DNA from: Paulinella micropora
Taxonomy: Eukaryota > Cercozoa > Imbricatea > Euglyphida
Direction: 5' to 3'
NCBI GenBank assembly: GCA_009731375.1
Contig: BJOX01000306.1
Coordinates: 352,011-401,206 of the forward strand
Length of the DNA: 49,196 nt
The position numbers and the translations under genes were made by a program. The notes beneath the pieces are model-generated. The model did no database searches and was not told the origin of the DNA. It worked only from the letters and a program-made list of their open reading frames with translations. Shown here piece by piece: positions 1-9,894 of the stretch; the first letter of the stretch is position 1; every line of letters starts with the position of its first letter.

Positions 1-31
<31 letters not shown>

Positions 32-68
32 ACGTACACACATACACGCACACACACAAACACGCACA

Positions 69-123
<55 letters not shown>

Positions 124-159
124 GCACACACTCACACAAACACACACACACACACACTC
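1..159. repeat. (CA)n dinucleotide microsatellite
   Basis: Almost uninterrupted CA with rare ACGC, ACAT and AAAC interruptions, running off the left edge of the window. Alternating purine-pyrimidine DNA of this kind can adopt Z-form. There is no gene. Confidence 0.97.
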
Positions 160-272
160 ACCTCTGTCCTGTCCCAGTCGTGGTGGTTGGGGTTGGGAGT
201 AGTAAAAGGATCAAAGACTTTGCCTTGAACGTCGACCTCCGTCTCGTCGACCTGAGATATCAGATAGATATC

Positions 273-312
<40 letters not shown>

Positions 313-345
313 GGATAGATGGATGGATGGATGGATGGATGGATC

Positions 346-388
<43 letters not shown>

Positions 389-473
389 GGATAGATAGAT
401 AGATTGATGGATTGCCTTGAACGTCGACCTCTGTCTCATCGACCTGACATATCAGATAGATAGACAGATAAAT

Positions 474-1377
474 GAGATGTCGCAAAGGAATGTAGTCCTT
501 GCAAAGGAACGCAGTTTCACATCAAACAATAATTTGTGTACTGTGCATGTGTCCGGGATGGGAATCACGGGTAGACTGTGTTCTGGAAAAAGAAGAGGAG
601 GAAGGACGTTGAAGAAAAAGGCAATCTAGGAATGGAGAGTGGGAGGATAAGGAAGAAGAGAAAGAAAAGGAAGCCGTTAGTCCAAGTGTTTTGAGCACCG
701 TAAGCTTGCGCAAGCTACAATGATGACATTGTATGAGGCCTAAACCCCCGCAGGGACCTAGCCCGGGCTATGCAACACTGGACGGCTATGATGGAATGCA
801 GTCACCAATACGGACTAGAGGAAGATTAGTCCAATTTTTGACTGCACAGGAGCGATAAATCGCAAAAGAGCAACGAGCTACGCAGGAGGATAGCTTGAAG
901 CAAAGGGATTTGGATTGGGGATGGGAAAAACCCAAGGCGCGGAAACATCGATGAACAGAGAACGATACCATGCCGCGAGCCCCGCATTCGATTGGTCGAA
1001 GGTGGCAGGTCCATCCGTTGTCCTCGATTTGAGATTTGAGCTCGTTGTATCGGTTGGTCTTGTATGCTCGTGCGTCAAGGATGTTTTCCTCGACCGGGCA
1101 CGTTAGCTCGATCAGAATACATATCTTGGTAGACAGTGACCAGACAACGATATCGGGGCGGAGGTCAGTGACACAAATGTGGACAGGAAAGGCTTGCTCA
1201 GAACCGGTGTATTGGGTTTGGAGTTGCCAATCGTTTGCAGTGTCAAGCAGGGATGGTCGATGAAATGACTGTCCCTTAGGCTTCTGCTCGCCCTCTTTCA
1301 CAAACATAGACTTTGATTCATTTTGGTCTATAGGGGAGCGTTTGTTATGGCTCTCGATGTGTTTTTTAAGGGGGGGG

Positions 1378-1378
<1 letters not shown>
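474..1378 (-). mobile_element. LINE-A copy 1: 5'-truncated non-LTR retrotransposon with endonuclease end and 3' UTR
   Basis: This is the longest copy of a family seen again at 1577, 2104, 4500, 9895 and 24254. Read on the minus strand it starts abruptly at a C-run near 1378, encodes the C-terminal endonuclease region down to a TAG at 786-788, then has about 310 bp of 3' UTR. It ends GCGACATCTCAT followed by degenerate TATC repeat. A microsatellite tail, an abrupt 5' truncation and several copies sharing the 3' end are hallmarks of target-primed reverse transcription. No poly(A) tail is seen. The reverse transcriptase domain is missing, so this copy cannot move by itself. Confidence 0.85.
786..1376 (-). 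CDS. Partial LINE polyprotein C-terminus with restriction-like endonuclease domain
   Basis: About 195 codons are readable. The open frame extends upstream to 1532, but its first ~52 residues translate a family B fragment and GATA/TA repeats and are not part of the gene. The diagnostic segment is LRPDIVVWS followed by LIELTCPVEEN: R-P-D, 14 residues, then E. This fits the (K/R)PD-X12-14-E signature of the restriction-like endonuclease at the C-terminus of R2, R4 and NeSL-type non-LTR retrotransposons. The downstream AYKTNRYNEL and the GW..HLRPIECGARG segment also match the conserved block after the catalytic core. In the family this domain nicks target DNA to prime reverse transcription. The reverse transcriptase and N-terminal zinc fingers are absent, so this is a truncated relic. 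The class is recognised confidently; the clade (R2, R4 or other) is not. Confidence 0.82.
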   Translation of the reverse strand, partial: PPLKKHIESHNKRSPIDQNESKSMFVKEGEQKPKGQSFHRPSLLDTANDWQLQTQYTGSEQAFPVHICVTDLRPDIVVWSLSTKICILIELTCPVEENILDARAYKTNRYNELKSQIEDNGWTCHLRPIECGARGMVSFSVHRCFRALGFSHPQSKSLCFKLSSCVARCSFAIYRSCAVKNWTNLPLVRIGDCIPS

Positions 1379-1412
<34 letters not shown>

Positions 1413-1445
1413 CGGATGGATATATATATATATATATAGACAGAT
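1379..1445. repeat. GATA array with short (TA)n
   Basis: GATA repeats, one GACGGATG interruption, then about 10 TA units. It separates LINE-A copy 1 from a family B fragment. Confidence 0.9.
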
Positions 1446-1550
1446 ACAGGCGATACCAAAGCTCCCTAGTACCAGGCGGGGCCAGGGCTCGTTCCATAAA
1501 GCGCCCCTTGCAGAACGAGCTCCCACCTCCATTACAGAGGGCCCAGTAAG
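1446..1550 (-). mobile_element. Family B retroelement, internal fragment
   Basis: Matches nucleotides near 9030-9125 (plus) and 40125-40230 (minus) almost exactly. It contains the CTCGTTC/GAACGAG inverted repeat. Both ends break straight into GATA-type repeat, and the normal 3' end is missing, so the piece was trimmed or converted by flanking microsatellite. Confidence 0.85.
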
Positions 1551-1576
1551 ATAGATAGATAGATAGATAGATAGAT

Positions 1577-1671
1577 GAGATGTCGCAAAACGAATGTAGT
1601 CCTTGCAAAGGAACGCAGTTTCACATCAAACATTCATTTGTGTACTGTGCATGTGTCCGGGATGGGAATCA
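1577..1671 (-). mobile_element. LINE-A copy 2: 3' end only
   Basis: About 95 bp matching the terminal 3' UTR of the copy at 474-1378. On the minus strand it ends GACATCTCAT then (CTAT)n. Its truncated 5' end goes directly into GATA repeat at 1672. Confidence 0.9.
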
Positions 1672-1673
1672 AT

Positions 1674-1715
<42 letters not shown>

Positions 1716-1756
1716 TGCCTTGGACGTCCAGCTCCATCTCATCGACCTGACACATC

Positions 1757-1800
<44 letters not shown>

Positions 1801-1862
1801 GGATGGATGGATGGATGGATGGATGGATAGATCGATCGATCGATCAATCGCTCGATCGATCT

Positions 1863-1913
<51 letters not shown>

Positions 1914-1985
1914 CATAGATAGATAGATAGATAGATACATAGATAGATAGATAGATAGATAGATAGATGGATGGATGGATGGATG

Positions 1986-2016
<31 letters not shown>

Positions 2017-2049
2017 GGATAGATAGATGAGATAGATAGATAGATAGAT

Positions 2050-2103
<54 letters not shown>

Positions 2104-2557
2104 GAGATGTCGCAAAGGAATGTAGTCCTCGCAAAGGAACGCAGTTTCACATCAAACAATAATTTGTGTACTGTGCATGTGACCGGGATGGGAATCACGG
2201 GTAGACTGTGTTCTGGAAAAAGAAGAGGAGGAAGGACGTTGAAGAAAAAGGCAATCTAAGGAATGGAGAGTGGGAGGATAAGGAAGAAGAGAAAGAAAAG
2301 GAAGCCGTTAGTCCAAGTGTTTTGAGCACCGTAAGCTTGCGCAAGCTACAATGATGACATTGTATGAGGCCTAAACCCCCGCAGGGACCTAGCCCGGGCT
2401 ATGCAACACTGGACGGCTATGATGGAATGCAGTCACCAATACGGACTAGAGGAAGATTAGTCCAATTTTTGACTGCACAGGAGCGATAAATCGCAAAAGA
2501 GCAACGAGCTACGCAGGAGGATAGCTTGAAGCAAAGGGATTTGGATTGGGGATGGGA
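2104..2557 (-). mobile_element. LINE-A copy 3: 5'-truncated
   Basis: About 450 bp nearly identical to 474-930. It holds the full 3' UTR and the last ~45 codons. The 5' break at 2557 (GATGGG then AGATAGAT) lands directly in GATA repeat, and the 3' end is again (TATC)n on the sense strand. GATA on both sides fits insertion into a GATA array. Confidence 0.92.
2417..2554 (-). pseudogene. Remnant of LINE-A ORF, last ~45 codons
   Basis: Identical in sequence to the end of the 786-1376 reading frame (from SHPQSKSLCF to DCIPS and the stop). The endonuclease motif is not included, because truncation falls downstream of it. It cannot encode a working domain. Confidence 0.85.
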
Positions 2558-2633
2558 GATAGATAGATAGATAGATAGATAGATTGATTGATTGCCTTGG
2601 ACGTCCACCTCCATCTCATCGACCTGACATATC

Positions 2634-2686
<53 letters not shown>

Positions 2687-2767
2687 TATAGATAGATAGA
2701 TAGATAGATGGATGGATGGATGGATAGATGGATAGATCGATCGATCGATCGATCGCTCGATCGATCT

Positions 2768-2829
<62 letters not shown>

Positions 2830-2894
2830 TGATAGATTGCCTTGGACGTCCACCTTCATCTCATCGACCTGACATATCAGATAGATAGATAGAT

Positions 2895-2933
<39 letters not shown>

Positions 2934-2944
2934 CGGATAGATAA

Positions 2945-2978
<34 letters not shown>

Positions 2979-3039
2979 GGATGGATGGATGGATAGATCG
3001 ATCGATCCATCGATCGCTCGATCGATCTATCGATAGATC

Positions 3040-3093
<54 letters not shown>

Positions 3094-3231
3094 CGGATAG
3101 ATGGATGGATAGATGGATAGATAGATAGATGGATATATAGATGGATAGATAGATGGATGGATAGGATAGATCGATCGATCGATCGATCGATAGATAGATA
3201 GATAGATAGATAGACAGATAGATAGACAGAC

Positions 3232-3263
<32 letters not shown>

Positions 3264-3390
3264 GGATAGATAGATTGCCTTGGACGTCCACCTCCATCTC
3301 ATCGACCTGACATATCAGATAGATAGATAGATAGATAGATAGATGGATGGATGGATGGATGGATGGATAGATCGATCGATCGCTCGATCG

Positions 3391-3447
<57 letters not shown>

Positions 3448-3483
3448 CGCCTTGGACGTCCACCTCCATCTCATCGACCTGAC

Positions 3484-3488
<5 letters not shown>

Positions 3489-3539
<51 letters not shown>

Positions 3540-3621
3540 CCACCTCCTTATCCACCTTACAATAGATAGATAGATAGATAGCCTATGTACATGATATATA
3601 TTTAACATTAATCTATGTATG

Positions 3622-3652
<31 letters not shown>

Positions 3653-3739
3653 TGTTATGTATGATATGTTATGTATGTTATGTTATGTTAATATGTAAGG
3701 AGAGAAAGCCCTCATAAGAGTCATGCAGCTCATCCTCGT
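3489..3739. repeat. (AT)n, then TATG-type repeats
   Basis: About 50 bp of AT, a short non-simple link (CCACCTCCTTATCCACC), five GATA units, then GTAT and GTTAT units. Nucleotides 3700-3739 are similar to 4085-4122 (CATAAGAGTCATG and CTCATC), so this is a repeated flank. No gene. Confidence 0.85.
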
Positions 3740-3749
3740 NNNNNNNNNN
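3740..3749. other. Assembly gap (10 N)
   Basis: Ten Ns next to a tandem repeat; the true length is unknown. Confidence 0.99.
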
Positions 3750-3904
3750 CGTTCCCAAAGGCCTCTAGCAGTGTGTCAGCTTACATCCATCTCTCTCTCT
3801 CTCTCTCTCTCTCTACCTACCTACCTACCTATCTATCCGTCTATCTATCTAATACCTTTCATTTGCGCGTTCCCAAAGGCGTCTAGCAGTATGTTAACTT
3901 GCAT

Positions 3905-3946
<42 letters not shown>

Positions 3947-4029
3947 CTATCTATCCGTCTATCTATCTAAAACCTTGCATTTGTGCGTTCCCAAAGGCCT
4001 CTAGCAGTATGTTAACTTACGTCAATCTA

Positions 4030-4067
<38 letters not shown>

Positions 4068-4080
4068 CCTCTCTACCTTA
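3750..4080. repeat. 118-bp tandem repeat with CT tracts, three units
   Basis: Units start at 3750, 3868 and 3986 with the motif CGTTCCCAAAGGCCTCTAGC. Each continues through (CT)n and TATC into the next unit. Unit starts are exactly 118 bp apart although the CT and TATC parts differ internally. Confidence 0.9.
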
Positions 4081-4146
4081 AACGAGAGAAATCCGTCATA
4101 CGAGTCATCGGGCTCATCTTCATACTCCAACTCAACTTCCGCTATA

Positions 4147-4425
4147 AATGTATATATATGTATATATGTGTATATGTATATATGTATACATTCCGCTATG
4201 TATGTATATATGTATATATCTATGTACGTATGTACGTATGTATGTATGATGTATGTACATACGTATGTATGTATGTATGTATGTATGTATGTCGTATAGA
4301 GCCATCACGCGCGTTGACTTTATACACCCTACATACATACATACATACATACATACATAAATACATAAATACATAAATGCATACATACATACATACATGA
4401 CATACGTATATACATACACTCATAC
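4147..4425. repeat. TATG array facing a CATA array
   Basis: TATG/TATA repeats to about 4292, a 38-bp unique centre (GTCGTATAGAGCCATCACGC), then the complementary CATA repeats. The two halves form a large inverted repeat that could fold back on itself. Confidence 0.85.
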
Positions 4426-4440
4426 TCAAGGTTAGCTTCC

Positions 4441-4560
4441 GCTAGATATATAGATAGATAGGTAGGTAGGTAGGTAGATAGGTAGATAGATAGATAGATG
4501 AGATGTCGCAAAGGAATGTATAGATAGATAGATAGATAGATAGATAGAAAAAAGACAGCC
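4441..4560. repeat. GATA/GGTA array
   Basis: GATA with GGTA variants, containing a tiny LINE-A 3' relic. Confidence 0.9.
4500..4520 (-). mobile_element. LINE-A copy 4: 21-bp 3' relic
   Basis: GAGATGTCGCAAAGGAATG matches the extreme 3' end of LINE-A inside GATA repeat. It is short, but its identity and its position beside GATA fit the family. Confidence 0.7.
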
Positions 4561-4569
4561 AGATATATG

Positions 4570-4622
4570 CAACACACCTGTCTGCGCTCTTGCGATCGCT
4601 TGTTGTATGATGTATTATATAT

Positions 4623-4687
<65 letters not shown>

Positions 4688-4704
4688 CACACACACACAC
4701 ACAC

Positions 4705-4742
<38 letters not shown>

Positions 4743-4769
4743 ACACCTGTCTGCGCTCTGGTGATGGCT

Positions 4770-4827
<58 letters not shown>

Positions 4828-4874
4828 TCACACCTGTCTGCGCTCTAGTGATGGCTTGTTGTATGTAGTCCCGA

Positions 4875-4960
<86 letters not shown>

Positions 4961-5010
4961 CACACCTGTCTGCGCTCTGGTGATGGCTTGTTGTATGTAG
5001 TTCCGATCGC
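4570..5010. repeat. Composite array: spacer CACACCTGTCTGCGCTCT with AT and CT tracts
   Basis: A spacer of about 42 bp (CACCTGTCTGCGCTCTGGTG, then ATGGCTTGTTGTATGTAGT) recurs near 4573, 4742, 4829 and 4960 in one orientation, separated by (TA)n, (TG)n/(CA)n or (CT)n. The simple tracts differ in type between units while the spacer stays the same. Confidence 0.9.
4617..4738. repeat. (TA)n(TG)n-(CA)n(TA)n mirror palindrome
   Basis: TA repeats, about 13 TG units, a TAATA centre, about 11 CA units, then TA repeats. The halves are reverse complements over roughly 50 bp each, so the block can form a cruciform or hairpin. Confidence 0.88.
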
Positions 5011-5024
5011 TCTCTCTCTCAAAC

Positions 5025-5049
5025 GCATTGAGTTTGTACGCGTTTGCCT

Positions 5050-5118
<69 letters not shown>

Positions 5119-5140
5119 TTTGTACGCGTTCGCCTGACAG

Positions 5141-5209
<69 letters not shown>

Positions 5210-5248
5210 TAGATAGATAGATAGATAGACAGATAGACAGATAAATAT

Positions 5249-5281
<33 letters not shown>

Positions 5282-5285
5282 CAGG

Positions 5286-5317
<32 letters not shown>

Positions 5318-5400
5318 AAGATTCAATCATTCAAGTTGTCAAATTCCAAAGGATAGATAGATAGATAGATAGATAGATATAGATAGATAGATACATAGAA
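5025..5400. repeat. AT, GA and GATA arrays with a short spacer
   Basis: The spacer GTTTGTACGCGTTTGCCTGA occurs at about 5031 and again at about 5117, each before a long (TA)n. GA and then GATA/GACA follow, with one unique piece, ATTCAATCATTCAAGTTG, near 5321. No gene. Confidence 0.88.
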
Positions 5401-5519
5401 AGGTTTTTGGAGGAAATCGAAGTCAGTTATGAACATTTCTTGTAAACTTCTTTCTTTTCTTTTTTCTTTTTCTTTCTTTCTTTTTTTTTTCTCCCAATTT
5501 TTTTTCAATTTGTTTATTT
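5401..5519. repeat. Polypyrimidine CTTT tract
   Basis: About 50 bp of unique sequence (AAAGGTTTTTGGAGG onward), then a CTTT/T-rich tract. No coding signal. Confidence 0.75.
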
Positions 5520-5618
5520 ATTTATTTATACTATTATTATTATTACGCAAACTCAGGCCGCTGTGAAAATTCAAGTGTTGGTAAGAACAATTCTTGCCTG
5601 TGTTTGTCGTTGCGCCTC

Positions 5619-5679
<61 letters not shown>

Positions 5680-5793
5680 AGTGTTAATAAGAACAATTCT
5701 TGCCTGTCTTTGTCGTTGCGCCGCTTTATGATAATAATAATAATGAAGTGTTAATAAGAACAATGCTTGCCTGTCTTTGTCGTTGCGCCTCTT
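5520..5793. repeat. TAA array with a 45-bp spacer
   Basis: Three copies (near 5565, 5677, 5745) of GTGTTAATAAGAACAATTCT followed by TGCCTGTCTTTGTCGTTGCG, separated by (TAA)n. All are in the same orientation. Confidence 0.9.
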
Positions 5794-6530
5794 TCTTTTC
5801 CACCCGCCCCGTCCGCGCCATGAATAGGTCGAGGTCGGAACTTTCTGTATTACATTCCATTCCATTCCATTCCATTCCATGGGATTGGATTGGATTGCAT
5901 TACATTACATTACATTACATTACATTACATTAGATTCTCTTTCTTTTCCACCCGCCCCGTCCGGGCCATGAACAGGTCGAGGTCGGAGCTTTCTGGATTA
6001 CATTACATTACATTACATTCCATTCCATTCCATGGGATTGCATTACATTACATTACATTACATTTGATTCTCTTTCTTTCCCACCCGCCCCGTCCGGGCC
6101 ATGAATAGGTCGAGGTCGGAGCTTTCTGTATTACATTACATTACATTCCATTCCATTCCATGGGATTGCATTACATTGCATTACATTACATTACATTACA
6201 TTACATTAGATTCTCTTTCTTTTCCACCCGCCCCGTCCGGGCCATGAATAGGTCGAGGTCGGAGCTTTCTGTATTACATTACATTGTATTACATTACATT
6301 ACATTCCATTCCATTCCATGGGATTGCATTGCATTACATTACATTACATTACATTAGATTCTCTTTCTTTTCCACCCGCCCCGTCCGGACCATGAATAGG
6401 TCGAGGTCGGAACTTTCTGTATTACATTACATTATATTGTATTATATTATATTACATTACATTGGATTCCATTAAATTGCATTACATTACATTACATTAA
6501 ATTAGACTACATCAGATTACATAGATTACA
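5785..6530 (+). repeat. ATTAC pentanucleotide composite array, five spacers
   Basis: A roughly 65-bp spacer (TTTTCCACCCGCCCCGTCCG, then GGTCGAGGTCGGAGCTTTCT) recurs near 5789, 5937, 6071, 6213 and 6361, separated by TTACA/TTCCA/TTGGA pentamers. Spacing is about 134-148 bp. An inverted copy sits at 7045-7110. Confidence 0.92.
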
Positions 6531-6531
6531 T

Positions 6532-6596
<65 letters not shown>

Positions 6597-6636
6597 ACTC
6601 CTACTAACTCCTACTAACTACTACTAACTACTACTA

Positions 6637-6706
<70 letters not shown>

Positions 6707-6733
6707 CTCCTCCTACTACTACTACTACTACTG

Positions 6734-6796
<63 letters not shown>

Positions 6797-6809
6797 CACT
6801 GCTACCAGG

Positions 6810-6856
<47 letters not shown>

Positions 6857-6880
6857 GTACTACTACTACTACTACTACTG

Positions 6881-6965
<85 letters not shown>

Positions 6966-6987
6966 CACTACTACTAGTACTATACTA
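6531..6987. repeat. (TAC)n trinucleotide array
   Basis: About 450 bp of ACT/TAC with a few CTC, ACC and AGT variants. It lies at the centre of an inverted arrangement of ATTAC arrays. Confidence 0.95.
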
Positions 6988-7017
6988 CTTCTGGGGTCGA
7001 AATTACCCAACACAACA

Positions 7018-7560
7018 TCATAATATAATACAATATAATGTAATGTAATACAGAAAGCTCCGACCTCGACCTCTTCATGGTCCGGACGGGGCGGGTGGAA
7101 AAGAAAGAGAATCTAATGTAATGTAATGTAATGTAATCTAATGTAATCTAATGTAATGTAATTCAATACAATCCATTGTAATGTAATGTAATGTAATGTA
7201 ATCGAGAATGTCCTGTATTGCCACTTTGTGGTTTATTCAACCCGGTACGTTTGTATTACATGACATTCCATGACATTCCATGACATTACATGACATTACA
7301 TTACATTACATTACATTACATTACATTACATTACATTACATTACACTGGAGTAGATTACATTACATTACATTAGTTCAGATTAGATTACATTAGATTAGA
7401 CTACATTACATCACATTACATTACATTACATTACATCACATCACATTACATTATATTACATTACATCACATCACATTACATTAGATAACATTACATTACA
7501 TCACATTACTACATCACATTACATTAGATTGCATTAGATTACATTAAATTACATTACGTT
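7018..7560 (-). repeat. Inverted ATTAC composite array
   Basis: Begins with TAATG pentamers and one inverted copy of the CCCGCCCCGTCCG spacer (7045-7110). After a unique 50-bp piece near 7203-7258 it switches to TTACA pentamers. Together with 5785-6530 it flanks the TAC array as opposite arms. Confidence 0.88.
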
Positions 7561-7582
7561 ACATACCAACAGACAAACAGAG

Positions 7583-7774
7583 ACAAAGAAGAAGAAGAAG
7601 AAGAAGAAGAAGAAGAAGAAGAAGAAGAAGAAGAAGAAGAAGAAGACGACGACGACGACGACGAAGAAGAAGAAGAAGAAGAAGAAGAAGAAGAAGAAGA
7701 AGAATGAGAAGAAGAAGAAGAAGAAGAAGAAGAAGAAGAAGAATGAGAAGAAGAAGAAGAAGAAGAAGAAGAGA
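7583..7774. repeat. (GAA)n array
   Basis: About 190 bp of GAA with one GAC block and two GAATGA interruptions. A long purine strand of this kind is known to form triplex DNA. Confidence 0.95.
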
Positions 7775-7882
7775 CAAACAGACAAACAGACAAACAAACA
7801 AACAAACAGACAAACAAACAGACAAACAGACAAACAAACAGACAAACAAACAAACAAACAAACAAACAAACAAACAAACAAA
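7775..7882. repeat. CAAA/CAGA array
   Basis: AAAC and AGAC units directly after the GAA tract. A 25-bp unique stretch (CCATATCAGGAGGCAATAAG) follows. Confidence 0.93.
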
Positions 7883-7904
7883 CCATATCAGGAGGCAATA
7901 AGCC

Positions 7905-7905
7905 C

Positions 7906-7951
<46 letters not shown>

Positions 7952-8029
7952 GGATAGATGGATGGATGGATGTATGGATAGATGGATAGATAGATAGATA
8001 GATGGATAGACAGATAGACAGATAGATAA

Positions 8030-8073
<44 letters not shown>

Positions 8074-8107
8074 ATAGATAAATAGATAGATAGATAGATA
8101 GATAGAT

Positions 8108-8178
<71 letters not shown>

Positions 8179-8238
8179 TAGATAGATAGGTAGGTCTATC
8201 TATCTATCTATCTGTTTAGACTCATCCGAGGCCATACG

Positions 8239-8326
<88 letters not shown>

Positions 8327-8331
8327 GTCTA

Positions 8332-8415
<84 letters not shown>

Positions 8416-8424
8416 ATCTATCTA

Positions 8425-8494
<70 letters not shown>

Positions 8495-8518
8495 TTATCT
8501 ATCTATCTATCTACCTAT

Positions 8519-8519
<1 letters not shown>
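7905..8519. repeat. GATA array switching to TATC near 8193
   Basis: About 290 bp of GATA change to TATC at GGTAGGTCTATC (8187-8198) with no unique loop. A spacer with GACTCATCCGAGGCCA lies just inside the TATC side (8220). The two halves are inverted repeats several hundred bp long. Confidence 0.9.
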
Positions 8520-8816
<297 letters not shown>

Positions 8817-9243
8817 GTGTGGGTGTGCTGGGCCCGTGGTGGGGTGCCTTATGTGTGCCTAGCCATACGCCTATAAGTCACATGCCGAAATAGCGACGGG
8901 AAGCACAATCCTGTTCCCTCAGGGTGCCCTTTCTCGCTTGTTGAGCCCGGAATAAAACCCACAGTGCTCTGTCGGTTTATGCTAGACTGTCGATGTCACA
9001 GTCTCGAAACTCCATCTGCTTACTGGGCCCTCTGTAATGGAGGTGGGAGCTCGTTCTGCAAGGGGCGCTTATGGAACGAGCCCTGGCCCCGCCTGGTACT
9101 AGGGAGATTTGGTATCGCCTGTATCAGTCCCTTCCGTGCAAACATCACGGCTTAGCTGGGCATCGGGTTAATACTTAATCCACAGACTTCCTTGGTTGAC
9201 GAAATCAGAAGCTCATTTTTTCTGACATTAGTCGATATCTCAT
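8817..9243 (+). mobile_element. Family B retroelement copy 1 (3' end)
   Basis: About 425 bp matching the minus-strand copy at 40007-40407. No convincing protein is seen; the plus-strand frame at 8964-9155 has no motif I recognise. The 3' end reads GACATTAGTCGATATCTCAT then (CTAT)n, so this family also ends in TATC. It carries an inverted repeat CTCGTTC...GAACGAG (9050-9080) and complementary CCCTGGCC and GGGAGA segments, so its RNA end is probably structured. It is likely the 3' UTR of a second LINE or a SINE using LINE machinery; which one cannot be decided here. Confidence 0.78.
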
Positions 9244-9289
9244 CTATCTATCCATCTATCTATCCATCTATCTATCCATCTATCTATCC

Positions 9290-9354
<65 letters not shown>

Positions 9355-9414
9355 CCTACCTACCTACCTATCTATCTTACCACTCTGAATAGACTCATCC
9401 GAGGCCAGACGTTA

Positions 9415-9488
<74 letters not shown>

Positions 9489-9545
9489 ACCACTTTGAAT
9501 AGACTCATCCGAGGCCAGACGTTTTAATTTGGGAGATAATCCTAC

Positions 9546-9576
<31 letters not shown>

Positions 9577-9585
9577 TAGACAGAC

Positions 9586-9627
<42 letters not shown>

Positions 9628-9656
9628 GTAGATAGGTAGGTAGGTAGGTAGGTAGG

Positions 9657-9691
<35 letters not shown>

Positions 9692-9700
9692 GTAGGTAGG

Positions 9701-9737
<37 letters not shown>

Positions 9738-9893
9738 TCGTCCGAGGCCAGGCGTTGCAATTCGGGAGATAATCCTATAGATAGACAGACAGATAGATAG
9801 ATAGATAGACAGATAGATAGATAGATAGATAGACAGATAGATAGACAGATAGACAGATAGATAGACAGACAGATAGATAGAAAGATAGATAGA
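9244..9893. repeat. TATC array, then GATA array with shared spacers
   Basis: TATC with CATC variants to about 9485. Spacers follow at 9380-9419 and 9487-9545, then TA, GA and GATA/GGTA/GACA to 9893. The spacer copy at 9736-9778 (GTCCGAGGCCAGGCGTTGCA) keeps its orientation although the surrounding array has flipped from TATC to GATA. Confidence 0.9.
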
Positions 9894-9894
9894 T

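Larger units (their letters stand above)
220..3488. repeat. Higher-order GATA composite satellite with a 45-bp spacer
   Basis: GATA arrays are punctuated by a conserved spacer of about 45 bp that begins ATTGCCTTGGACGTCCACCT and ends near GACCTGACATATCAG. Copies lie near 220-263, 412-455, 1714-1758, 2592-2635, 2836-2880, 3274-3318 and 3448-3487, all in one orientation. Between spacers the order repeats: GATA, then a GGAT (GATG) block, then a GATC-rich core, then GATA again. GATC cores lie near 1829-1865, 2737-2770, 2994-3030, 3168-3190 and 3367-3392. LINE-A and family B fragments interrupt the array. The open frames here are repeat translations. Confidence 0.9.

Noticed and set aside
786-1532. 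A single 248-residue gene
   Set aside because: The first ~52 residues come from a family B fragment and microsatellite. Only the part from about 1376 downward is LINE coding sequence.
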